36,462 bases of DNA from Aphodosoma sp045126975 (GTDB taxonomy: Bacteria; Bacteroidota; Bacteroidia; Bacteroidales; Paludibacteraceae): the NCBI GenBank assembly GCA_045126975.1, contig JBGVPL010000033.1, positions 1-36,462 of the forward strand, in the 5' to 3' direction. The stretch's first letter is position 1; each line of letters starts with the position of its first letter. Made by a program: the position numbers and the translations under genes. A model generated the notes under the pieces. That model saw nothing but the letters and a program-made list of their open reading frames with translations, searched no databases and had not been told where the DNA came from. Positions 8,741-15,169 of this stretch are shown in pieces.

Positions 8741-8824
8741 GGAGTAAGGAGTAGGGAGTAAGGAGTAAGGAGTAAGGAGTAAGCTATTAACCTCTAACCT
8801 CTAACCTCTAATCTCTAACTCTGT
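8727..8824. repeat. Long heptad array (GGAGTAA then ACCTCTA)
   Basis: About fourteen 7-bp units in unbroken phase: eight of GGAATAA/GGAGTAA type, one transitional GCTATTA, then ACCTCTA/ATCTCTA units. It begins inside the 3' end of the thioredoxin gene, supplies its stop codon and fills the gap to the SGNH gene. Confidence 0.95.
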
Positions 8825-8844
8825 TAAAAACTTCAATAAGATTT

Positions 8845-9963
8845 ATGAAAAAGATAATATTGATATTATTGTGCATTGTGCATTGTGCATTGTGCATTAG
8901 CCTAAATGCACAAGAGAAGAAAGAAGAACAACCTTTGCGTTATGTAGATGCGTTGGAGTTTAGAATGATAAATAAAGGCTTTTTTGATACCGAAACGCCT
9001 TACTCGCGTTTGCCTAAATACTTGCAAGATTCTATTCGTCCAGATTTGTGGGATAGGGGGTTATGTAGTGCTGGTGTGGCAATACGTTTTGCAACTGATT
9101 CTAAACGTGTTGGTGTGCGTTATCGTTTGCTCAAAAATTTCCATATGTATCACATGGCAGACACAGGCACAAAAGGAGCCGACCTTTATATTCGTAACGA
9201 AAAAGGCAAATGGGAGTATGTAAACACTTGTCGCCCAATGGTCAAAGATAAAGAGACAAAAGAGTGCGAAAAAGTGTTTGTTGATAATTTTGATGGCACA
9301 ATGCACGAATTTATCATCTATCTTCCATTGTATGATGGTGTTACAGAGATGTTTGTGGCAGTTGATAGTACGGCAACGTTGACCAAACCTCAAGTAGATA
9401 GTCCTCGTAAAGATAAACGCATCGTGATGTACGGCACAAGTGTGCTTCAAGGCGGTTGCGCTACTCGCACCGGTATGGCTGGTACTAATATTATTCAACG
9501 AGATTTGGATTGTGAGGTAATTAATCTTGGTTTTAGTGGCGAAGGCAAAATGGATATGTGCATCGCTCGCGCTATGGCTCAAATTCCTAATGTTGCGTGC
9601 TATGTGCTTGACCCAGTGCCTAATTGCACCGAGATGATGTGCGACACATTGACATACGCATTCGTCAGTGAATTGCGTCGTTTGCGTCCCGAAGTGCCAA
9701 TCGTGATGGTCGAAGGTCACACTTATACGTATGCCAAATACGACACATTCTTCAAAGATTATTTGCCTAAAAAGAACGAAGCTTGGCTCAAAAACTACAA
9801 GCAGTTGAAGAAGGATGGCATGAAAGATTTGTATTATGTAACAACTGAGGGCTTGTTTGGTTACGACAACGAAGGTACGGTTGATGGTATCCATTATACC
9901 GATTTGGGCTATCGTTATTATGCTCAGAAATTGGAAAAAGTGTTGAAGAAATTTGTAAAATAA
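8845..9963 (+). CDS. Exported SGNH/GDSL-family hydrolase
   Basis: A 372-residue secreted esterase-like enzyme. The signal peptide ends near LNAQ. An N-terminal beta-sandwich (about 30-190) precedes the SGNH domain. The catalytic serine is Ser199 in GTSVLQGGCATRTG, block II is NLGFSGEGKMD, a DPVPNCTEM segment supplies the likely oxyanion Asn, and DGIHYTDLGY gives the Asp347/His350 pair. This two-domain form is common in Bacteroidales and includes carbohydrate O-acetyl esterases; the substrate cannot be read. The signal peptide core (LCIVHCALCI) is encoded by four perfect TTGTGCA heptads at 8869-8896, as in the thioredoxin gene upstream. A strong terminator follows. Confidence 0.85.
   Translation: MKKIILILLCIVHCALCISLNAQEKKEEQPLRYVDALEFRMINKGFFDTETPYSRLPKYLQDSIRPDLWDRGLCSAGVAIRFATDSKRVGVRYRLLKNFHMYHMADTGTKGADLYIRNEKGKWEYVNTCRPMVKDKETKECEKVFVDNFDGTMHEFIIYLPLYDGVTEMFVAVDSTATLTKPQVDSPRKDKRIVMYGTSVLQGGCATRTGMAGTNIIQRDLDCEVINLGFSGEGKMDMCIARAMAQIPNVACYVLDPVPNCTEMMCDTLTYAFVSELRRLRPEVPIVMVEGHTYTYAKYDTFFKDYLPKKNEAWLKNYKQLKKDGMKDLYYVTTEGLFGYDNEGTVDGIHYTDLGYRYYAQKLEKVLKKFVK
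8869..8896. repeat. (TTGTGCA)4 coding repeat in the SGNH signal peptide
   Basis: Four perfect 7-bp units within codons 9-18. All three frames of this heptad are open and encode the same hydrophobic LCIVHCA cycle, which suits a signal peptide. Confidence 0.97.
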
Positions 9964-10008
9964 AAACGAGATGTAAGATTTTATTTGTTTCTATTCGTCG
10001 TTTTTTAG

Positions 10009-10070
10009 AAGACAGAATAACAAAATGACAAAAATTTAATTTATGTTCTTTTGTTATTTTGTCTTTTTTA
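10009..10070 (+). terminator. Rho-independent terminator after the SGNH gene
   Basis: A 17-bp stem, 10009-10025 with 10049-10065 (one G-T pair), is followed by a run of T residues to 10077. It ends the DUF4834/thioredoxin/SGNH stretch. Confidence 0.8.
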
Positions 10071-10159
10071 TTTTTTTGGGGGGCTGATTAAACTTTGGTA
10101 TGGAGTTTGTAGTCTAAAGATTTAAACAAACAAATCTATTAATTGAAAATTTAAGAATT

Positions 10160-10594
10160 ATGAAAAAGTTTATGTTTTTGATGTTATTGCCAATGGTTAT
10201 TGGTTTGGCATCGTGTGATTATCATGACAAGATGGTTGAAACTGGCGATTTACCTACAAAGACAACTATGTTTATTGCTGATTATTTTCCTGGTTGTAAT
10301 ATTGTTGCTATCGACAAAGACCGTGAATTAGGCACAGTGAGTTATGATGTGGTGTTGAGTTGTGGCGTCAAACTTGAGTTTGATAAATCTGGTGATTGGA
10401 CCGAAGTGGATTGTGAACCTAATGAAGTGCCTACTGGAATTGTACCAAATAAGATTTTGGAATATGTAGAGTCGAAATATGCTAATAACTACATTGTTAA
10501 AATCGAGAATAAAAGGTATAATTATAAAATTGAATTGAACAATGATGTTGAATTGGTATTCAACAAAGATGGTGATTTTAAGTATATTGACTAA
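10160..10594 (+). CDS. PepSY-like domain lipoprotein
   Basis: A 144-residue lipoprotein. The lipobox is GLASC with Cys19 or 20. The mature part has two similar beta-alpha units (YDVVLSCGVKLEFDKSGDW and YKIELNNDVELVFNKDGDF), the pattern of the PepSY-like family (DUF2874) of Bacteroidetes, related in fold to beta-lactamase-inhibitor proteins. Its function is unknown; periplasmic binding or inhibition of a protease or other partner is a general inference. The paralogous next gene starts 24 bases downstream, so the two are co-transcribed. Confidence 0.8.
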   Translation: MKKFMFLMLLPMVIGLASCDYHDKMVETGDLPTKTTMFIADYFPGCNIVAIDKDRELGTVSYDVVLSCGVKLEFDKSGDWTEVDCEPNEVPTGIVPNKILEYVESKYANNYIVKIENKRYNYKIELNNDVELVFNKDGDFKYID

Positions 10595-10618
10595 CTCTAA
10601 AGTTAAATTGAAATTGTT

Positions 10619-11056
10619 ATGAAGAAAATGTTTTTATTATTAGTAGTGTCAATTATGGCTGTGATGCCTATGTTGGCAGACAATGACAAGATGATTACTC
10701 GTGAAGAGTTGCCAGAAAAGGCTCAAATGTTTATTGACGAGCATTTTGCAAATGTTGATATTCTTTATGCTAAGGCTGAACGTGATATGGGTGTTATTAC
10801 ATCGTATGATGTCGTTTTGGAGGGAGATGTTAAGATTGAATTTAATCGTAGTGGCGAATGGGAGAGTGTGGATTGTAATCGAGGCAGAGTGCCTGATAGT
10901 GTATTGCCAAAGGCGGTCTTGGATTATGTTACAAAGAAGTTTGCGAAGGCATACGTTGTAGAGATTGAGCGTGATATGATGGGGTATGATGTTAAGTTGA
11001 GTAACGATCTTGACCTCGAATTCGATAAGAGTGGTAAGTTTTTGAGAGTGGATTGA
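10619..11056 (+). CDS. PepSY-like domain periplasmic protein
   Basis: A 145-residue paralogue of the preceding protein with the same two-unit layout (YDVVLEGDVKIEFNRSGEW and YDVKLSNDLDLEFDKSGKF). Its signal peptide ends PMLADND and lacks a lipobox cysteine, so it is soluble in the periplasm while its neighbour is membrane-anchored. This tandem anchored/soluble pair is common for the family. A strong terminator 17 bases after the stop closes the two-gene unit. Confidence 0.8.
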   Translation: MKKMFLLLVVSIMAVMPMLADNDKMITREELPEKAQMFIDEHFANVDILYAKAERDMGVITSYDVVLEGDVKIEFNRSGEWESVDCNRGRVPDSVLPKAVLDYVTKKFAKAYVVEIERDMMGYDVKLSNDLDLEFDKSGKFLRVD

Positions 11057-11072
11057 GTTTAAGTTGAATATT

Positions 11073-11114
11073 AAAAAAGAGTGATTAGCAAGTGGGTTAA
11101 TCACTCTTTTTTTT
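11073..11114 (+). terminator. Rho-independent terminator after the PepSY pair
   Basis: A 15-bp perfect stem (11073-11087 with 11098-11112; AAAAAAGAGTGATTA) with a 10-base loop and an uninterrupted T-tract to 11114. The A-run before the stem could make it work in both directions. Confidence 0.9.
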
Positions 11115-11179
11115 ATGGAAAATGCATAAGTAAAATGTATGTTGAATGAAATGTAATCGTTAACTTTGCGGTTAAATAG

Positions 11180-11235
11180 GGAGCAGGGAGTAAGGAGTAA
11201 GGAGCAGGGAGTAAGGAGCAGGGAATAAGGATTAA
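11180..11235. repeat. Heptad array (GGAGCAG/GGAGTAA)x8
   Basis: Eight 7-bp units in strict phase, alternating GGAGCAG and GGAGTAA and ending GGAATAA, GGATTAA. They run directly into the inverted palindromic element at 11236. This is part of the 663-base gene-free stretch 11057-11719. Confidence 0.95.
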
Positions 11236-11276
11236 CCCCCTCCGCCCGTTGGGCTCGTCCCCCTAAGACAGGGGGA
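11236..11276 (-). repeat. GC-rich palindromic repeat element (copy B, inverted)
   Basis: The reverse complement of copies A and C: CCCCCTCCGCCC, then TCCCCCTAAGACAGGGGGA. With copy C at 11383 it forms an inverted pair about 190 bases across, which may be a composite non-autonomous element. Confidence 0.8.
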
Positions 11277-11343
11277 CAATATCGGGGTTGCCAAACTCTT
11301 GTAGCATTATTTAAAACAGGGGGACAATATCGGGGTTGCTAAA
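11268..11343. repeat. Direct repeat pair, 28 bp with a 48-bp period
   Basis: Bases 11268-11295 and 11316-11343 match at 27 of 28 positions (ACAGGGGGACAATATCGGGG core). They lie between palindromic copies B and C, and the first overlaps copy B. Confidence 0.9.
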
Positions 11344-11382
11344 TTTTTATGTAACGTGCAAAATTTTGTGGGCGCACATATT

Positions 11383-11422
11383 CTCCCCCTGTTTTAGGGG
11401 GAGTACCCGCAGGGGGAGGGGG
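11383..11422 (+). repeat. GC-rich palindromic repeat element (copy C)
   Basis: CTCCCCCTGTTTTAGGGGGAG hairpin followed by ACCCGCAGGGGGAGGGGG, closely matching copy A at 7841. A heptad array begins 11 bases later, as also happens next to copies A and B. Confidence 0.85.
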
Positions 11423-11432
11423 TTGAAATTAA

Positions 11433-11460
11433 GGAATAGGGAACAGGGAACAGAGAATAA
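11433..11460. repeat. Heptad array (GGAATAG/GGAACAG)x4
   Basis: Four degenerate 7-bp units (GGAATAG, GGAACAG, GGAACAG, AGAATAA) follow palindromic copy C. Confidence 0.8.
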
Positions 11461-11509
11461 GAATTGTTTATTTCTTACAGTTTTTTTTTCTAACGATAAT
11501 TCATATTAT

Positions 11510-11560
11510 AGTCCCACAAATTTCACAAATTTATTTTTGTGTTTATTTGTGGGACTTTTT
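11510..11560 (+). terminator. Hairpin with T-rich tail
   Basis: A 12-bp perfect stem AGTCCCACAAAT (11510-11521) pairs with 11545-11556 and is followed by TTTTATTT. No gene lies immediately upstream on the + strand, so it may be an orphan terminator left after loss or insertion. Confidence 0.65.
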
Positions 11561-11574
11561 ATTTAAAAATAAAG

Positions 11575-11624
11575 TTATTGAATTAACAATTATTATGTGC
11601 TGAAATGGTGTGTTAATTCAATAA
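11575..11624. promoter_or_regulatory. 14-bp inverted repeat upstream of the DPP III promoter
   Basis: TTATTGAATTAACA at 11575-11588 and its exact complement at 11611-11624 flank a 22-base spacer. The right arm ends 7 bases before the -7 element of the DPP III gene and covers the -33 zone, the classical position of an operator. Which protein would bind is unknown. Confidence 0.6.
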
Positions 11625-11631
11625 TTTTTTG

Positions 11632-11639
11632 TATCTTTG
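11632..11639 (+). promoter_or_regulatory. Bacteroidetes -7 promoter element (TATCTTTG)
   Basis: An exact TAnnTTTG match 80 bases before the DPP III start codon; no good TTG occupies the -33 site. It is identical to the -7 box of the amylase promoter. Transcription from here would carry the heptad array 11647-11690 in the leader. Confidence 0.7.
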
Positions 11640-11646
11640 CACGTTA

Positions 11647-11690
11647 ATAGGGAGCAGGGAATAGGGAGCAAGGAACAAGGAATAGGAAAC
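11647..11690. repeat. Heptad array in the DPP III leader
   Basis: Units GGAGCAG, GGAATAG, GGAGCAA, GGAACAA and GGAATAG lie between the predicted transcription start and the ATG at 11720. They are purine-rich and contain GGAG cores, but are too far from the start codon to act as its ribosome binding site. Confidence 0.85.
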
Positions 11691-11719
11691 GTAATAATCA
11701 ATTATAAATCAACTGAAAA

Positions 11720-13756
11720 ATGAAAAAATTATTCTTTATTGCTATGACCATTGCGTTATTTGCAAGTTGTGGTAAAAAACAAACCACAAACCTTTATACT
11801 CCTAATGCTGAGGAGTTTGATTTTGTAGTAGATGCATTTGCTGATATGCAAATCATGCGTTACCGTGTAACTGGTATCGAATCGTTGACTCTCCAACAAC
11901 AAGAGTTGCTTTACTATCTATCAGAAGCAGCACTTTGTGGTCGCGATATCATTTGGGATCAAAATGGTAAAGATCATCTCCAAATTCGTCGCGTATTAGA
12001 AGCTGTTTATACTTCTGATATTGACAAAACTACTGACGATTTCAAAGCATTCGAAATCTATTTGAAACGTGCATGGGTGTCAAACGGTATTCACCACCAC
12101 TATTCAGGCGCAAAATTCGTTCCTGAATTCTCACAACCTTGGTTCGAAGAAGCATTCGGTGCTTTGGCTCCTGAAGTACTTCCTCTTAAAGAGGGTCAAT
12201 CAGCTGCTGAACTTCTTGCTATGATGAATGGTTATTTGTTCGACCCAACAGTGGCTCCACTTCACAAAAACCAAGCAGCTGGTGTGGATTTGCTCGCTAC
12301 TTCTTCGTCTAACTATTATCAAGGCGTATCTCAAAAAGAGGCTGAAGATTTTTATAACGCAATGAAAGACCCTAACGATGCTGAGCCAATCATGTTCGGT
12401 ATGAACTCTAAATTGGTGAAAGGCGAAGATGGTGTTCTCTATGAAGATACTTACAAAATCGGTGGTCTTTATAGCGATGCAATGGAAAAAATTGTTTATT
12501 GGTTGGAAAAAGCACTTACAGTGACTGAAACTGAAGCTCAACACGCTGCTTTGGAAAAAATGATTGAATTCTATCGCACAGGCGACCTCAAAGATTTCGA
12601 CGAATATGCAAAACTTTGGGTAAAAGATACAGAATCTCTTATCGACTATGTATGTTGCTACACTGAAAGTTATGGCGACCCTCTTGGTTATAAATCTTCT
12701 TGGGAAGCATTGATTAACTTCAAATCTCTCGAAGCAACTGAACGTACAAAGAAAATCTCTGACAATGCTCAATGGTTCGAAGACAACTCTCCAATCGACC
12801 CTCAATTCAAAAAAGAAGAGGTGAAAGGTGTATCTGCTAAAGTTATTGTAGCTGCAATGTGTGGTGGTGATTGTTATCCAACTCCTCCTCTTGGTATCAA
12901 CTTGCCTAACTCAAACTGGATTCGCGCCGTACACGGTTCTAAATCTGTAACTATCGACAATATCTCTGAAGGTCGTGCTGCTTCAACTAAAGGTAGCGGT
13001 TTCACAGAAGAGTTTACTTGGGGTGCAGAAGAAGTTGCATTGCTTAACCAATATAAATTGATGACAGATAACCTTCACACTGATCTTCACGAATGTCTTG
13101 GTCATGGTTCTGGTAAATTGGCTCCAGGCGTTGACCCTGATGCTCTCGGTGCATACGGTGCTGTAATCGAAGAAACTCGTGCTGACTTGTTTGGTTTGTA
13201 TTATGTTGCTGACCAAAAAATGGTTGACCTCGGTATCCTTCCTAATATGGATGCTTATAAAGCTCAATATTACGCTTACATCCAAAATGGTTTGATGACT
13301 CAAACTACACGTATCAAACTTGGCGATAACATCGAACAAACTCACATGCGTAACCGTCAATTGATTTCTAAATGGGTGATTGAAAAAGGCAATGGCGTAG
13401 TAGAAGTTAAAGAACGCGATGGCAAATATTTCGTAGTAGTAAACGATTACGAAGCTCTCCGTGGCTTGTTCGGCGACTTGTTGCGTGAAATCCAACGCAT
13501 CAAATCTACAGGCGACTTCGAGGCTGCTAAAGCTATGGTAGAAAAATATGCTATCACTATCGACCCAGAACTTCACGCTCAAGTTCTTGCTCGTTATGAA
13601 GCTCTCAACCTCTATCCTTACAACGGTTTCGTAAACCCTGTTTATACTGCTTCGTTCGACGAAAACGGTAAATTCACAGGTCTTTCAATTGATTATACAG
13701 AAGGTTACGCTGAACAACACCTCCGTTATTCACGCGATTACTCTTTCTTGAAATAA
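11720..13756 (+). CDS. Dipeptidyl-peptidase III-like zinc peptidase (M49), lipoprotein
   Basis: A 678-residue metallopeptidase that removes dipeptides from peptide N-termini. The signal peptide ends in a lipobox (LFASC). The M49 zinc motif HExxGH is HECLGH with His457, Glu458 and His462; the second motif EETRAD gives the third zinc ligand at Glu485. Length and motif spacing fit bacterial DPP III. The lipobox suggests an anchored enzyme using imported or periplasmic peptides, consistent with amino-acid or peptide scavenging. Codon choice differs from the neighbours (many CTT/CTC, ACT and GCT), which may reflect high expression. Its own promoter, a possible operator and a hairpin downstream indicate a single-gene unit. 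Confidence 0.92.
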   Translation: MKKLFFIAMTIALFASCGKKQTTNLYTPNAEEFDFVVDAFADMQIMRYRVTGIESLTLQQQELLYYLSEAALCGRDIIWDQNGKDHLQIRRVLEAVYTSDIDKTTDDFKAFEIYLKRAWVSNGIHHHYSGAKFVPEFSQPWFEEAFGALAPEVLPLKEGQSAAELLAMMNGYLFDPTVAPLHKNQAAGVDLLATSSSNYYQGVSQKEAEDFYNAMKDPNDAEPIMFGMNSKLVKGEDGVLYEDTYKIGGLYSDAMEKIVYWLEKALTVTETEAQHAALEKMIEFYRTGDLKDFDEYAKLWVKDTESLIDYVCCYTESYGDPLGYKSSWEALINFKSLEATERTKKISDNAQWFEDNSPIDPQFKKEEVKGVSAKVIVAAMCGGDCYPTPPLGINLPNSNWIRAVHGSKSVTIDNISEGRAASTKGSGFTEEFTWGAEEVALLNQYKLMTDNLHTDLHECLGHGSGKLAPGVDPDALGAYGAVIEETRADLFGLYYVADQKMVDLGILPNMDAYKAQYYAYIQNGLMTQTTRIKLGDNIEQTHMRNRQLISKWVIEKGNGVVEVKERDGKYFVVVNDYEALRGLFGDLLREIQRIKSTGDFEAAKAMVEKYAITIDPELHAQVLARYEALNLYPYNGFVNPVYTASFDENGKFTGLSIDYTEGYAEQHLRYSRDYSFLK

Positions 13757-13770
13757 AAGTCCTTAGACAC

Positions 13771-13865
13771 GAGATGTCAGACACGAGATGTGAGACTTAA
13801 AAGTCTCGTGTCTCGTGTCTTATGTCTATTATCTCTAAACTCTAATCTCTAAACACTAAACTTTA
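13771..13865. repeat. Heptad/14-mer repeats forming a 20-bp hairpin, then TCTCTAA-type heptads
   Basis: Two 14-base units around ACACGAGATG lead into a hairpin, 13779-13798 with 13801-13820: 20 continuous pairs (three of them G-T) over a nearly closed loop. TCTCTAA/ACTCTAA heptads follow up to the riboflavin synthase start. The hairpin could act as terminator or processing signal for the DPP III transcript, but has no clear T-tract. Confidence 0.85.
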
Positions 13866-13870
13866 AAATA

Positions 13871-14467
13871 ATGTTTTCAGGTATAGTAGAAGAACCTGCA
13901 GTTGTGACAGGTCTTCGTAAAGAAGAAGAAAATCTTCATATTACAATGCGTTGTTCGTTTACTAACGAACTCAAAATAGATCAATCTGTTGCACATAATG
14001 GTGTGTGTCTTACTGTCGTAGATATTAAAGGCGATGAATATACAGTTACAGCAATAAAAGAGACACTTGAGCGTTCTAATCTTGGACTTCTCGAAGTAGG
14101 TTCTATGGTTAATGTAGAGCGTTCGATGTTGATGAATGGTCGTCTTGATGGACACATCGTGCAAGGACATGTTGACCAAACAGCACGTTGCACTGAAGTG
14201 CGTGAGGCTGAGGGTAGTCACTATTTCCATTTTGAATACGAAACAACAGAAGAGATGCGTCGTCGTGGTTATCTTACTGTCGATAAAGGTTCGGTTACAG
14301 TGAATGGTGTATCTTTGACAGTTTGCACTCCAACCGACAATAGTTTCGAAGTGGCAATCATCCCTTATACATTGGAGCACACAAACTTCTGCCAAATCAA
14401 AGTAGGCACAATTGTAAATCTTGAATTCGACATTATCGGCAAATACATTGCCAGAATTAATGCATAA
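13871..14467 (+). CDS. ribE: Riboflavin synthase alpha chain
   Basis: A 198-residue cytoplasmic enzyme that converts two 6,7-dimethyl-8-ribityllumazine molecules to riboflavin and a pyrimidine, the last step of riboflavin synthesis. It starts with the diagnostic MFSGIVEE and has two lumazine-binding repeats: the first contains VAHNGVCLTV and GHIVQGHVDQ, the second VTVNGVSLTV. Length matches the family. The usual rib operon partners are absent, so here it stands alone, as is common in Bacteroidales. No FMN riboswitch is evident in the short leader, which consists of heptads. Some genomes call this gene ribC. Confidence 0.93.
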   Translation: MFSGIVEEPAVVTGLRKEEENLHITMRCSFTNELKIDQSVAHNGVCLTVVDIKGDEYTVTAIKETLERSNLGLLEVGSMVNVERSMLMNGRLDGHIVQGHVDQTARCTEVREAEGSHYFHFEYETTEEMRRRGYLTVDKGSVTVNGVSLTVCTPTDNSFEVAIIPYTLEHTNFCQIKVGTIVNLEFDIIGKYIARINA

Positions 14468-14489
14468 TTCATAATGCATAATTATGAAT
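14461..14489. repeat. Heptad array (CATAATT/CATAATG)
   Basis: About four AT-rich 7-bp units (CATAATT, CATAATG, CATAATT, ATGAATA) start within the last codons of riboflavin synthase and supply its stop codon. Confidence 0.7.
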
Positions 14490-14521
14490 AGATTTTATTT
14501 ATTTTTAAGTGTTAATACCGA

Positions 14522-14587
14522 ATGGCTAATTATGAACCGGAGGTCTTTGAACCTTTAGGTGAAAAAATTGTGAATTATGAATTGTGA
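14522..14587 (+). other. 21-codon overlapping ORF, possible alternative start of the next gene
   Basis: An ATG at 14522 opens MANYEPEVFEPLGEKIVNYEL and stops at 14585-14587 inside a heptad array, overlapping the next gene by 11 bases in another frame. Removing one 7-bp unit would join this ORF to the next gene in frame (…EKIVNCELDKDY…). It may be the original or phase-variable N-terminus of that gene. Confidence 0.45.
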
Positions 14588-14594
14588 ATTAGAT
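14567..14594. repeat. ATTGTGA-type heptads at a start codon
   Basis: Units ATTGTGA, ATTATGA, ATTGTGA and ATTAGAT overlap the ATG at 14577 and encode its first residues (MNCELD). Confidence 0.85.
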
Positions 14595-15143
14595 AAGGAT
14601 TATTTACAAAAATACGAAGAAGAACTTACACAAAAACTTCTTCGTCAAGCGCATGACTTACGTTGTGGGGCAGAGCAGTTGTATCATACTGAAGATTTGG
14701 AGGAGATGTGGCATAAGATTGCACCGCAATATATGGTTGATGCAGTGCCCGAAATTGCTCAGTATCCAACAGTTGCAATTGCGTGGGCAGGCTATATTGG
14801 TATGGCACTTGCTCACCTTTGGGATAAAGATTGGGATGAAGTATTGCGTCGCGAAGATGTATATGCTTCATTGCGCGACCCTCGTGGTTTTGACGAGATG
14901 GATGAGTATATCATCGAAGGCGTGATGGGTTATTTGCTTGATAGTAAGACAGCGCAGGGTTTCGAAAACCTTATGCGTTCGCTTTCGCAAACTGCTTTGG
15001 CTCAAATCCGTCATGAAGAGATTGAACCACAAAGCGAAATGGCATTTCATGTTTTTGCTCGTACTACAAAAGTTATGTTCCGTATAGGTGCAAGTTGCGA
15101 ACTCTATCGTCTTGGTTATAAATATCAGAAAGTAGAGGAATAA
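14577..15143 (+). CDS. Unrecognised cytoplasmic protein, conserved-looking
   Basis: A 188-residue protein with no signal peptide or membrane segment. It appears all-helical and rich in acidic and aromatic residues: LRCGAEQLYHTEDLEEMWHKI near the N-terminus, then YPTVAIAWAGYIGMALAHLWD and a RDPRGFDEMDEYI segment. I do not recognise a family motif or active site. The start at 14577 is used because it is the first in-frame ATG, but it lies in heptad repeats, and a 21-codon ORF upstream would fuse to it after loss of one heptad, so the true N-terminus is uncertain. The stop lies 26 bases before sprA, suggesting co-transcription with it. Confidence 0.65.
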   Translation: MNCELDKDYLQKYEEELTQKLLRQAHDLRCGAEQLYHTEDLEEMWHKIAPQYMVDAVPEIAQYPTVAIAWAGYIGMALAHLWDKDWDEVLRREDVYASLRDPRGFDEMDEYIIEGVMGYLLDSKTAQGFENLMRSLSQTALAQIRHEEIEPQSEMAFHVFARTTKVMFRIGASCELYRLGYKYQKVEE

Positions 15144-15169
15144 ATTTTTAATTATTAATTTTAATTATC

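Noticed and set aside
8727..8824. Possible CRISPR-like array
   Set aside because: Units are 7 bp with no spacers and no cas genes nearby; it is a simple heptad array.
9061..9894. 277-codon open frame on the - strand
   Set aside because: Fully antisense to the SGNH hydrolase gene; the translation is rich in His, Cys and Ile with no domain, as expected for a shadow frame.
11336..11566. 76-codon + strand frame in the gene-free stretch
   Set aside because: It reads through the palindromic element, a heptad array and a terminator-like hairpin; the same element gives a similar spurious N-terminus before DUF4834.
12200..13582. Two - strand frames of about 200 codons
   Set aside because: Antisense to the DPP III gene, Phe/Val-rich shadow products without motifs.
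13757..13870. FMN riboswitch before riboflavin synthase
   Set aside because: The leader is only about 110 bases and consists of heptad repeats and a hairpin; none of the conserved RFN elements are seen.
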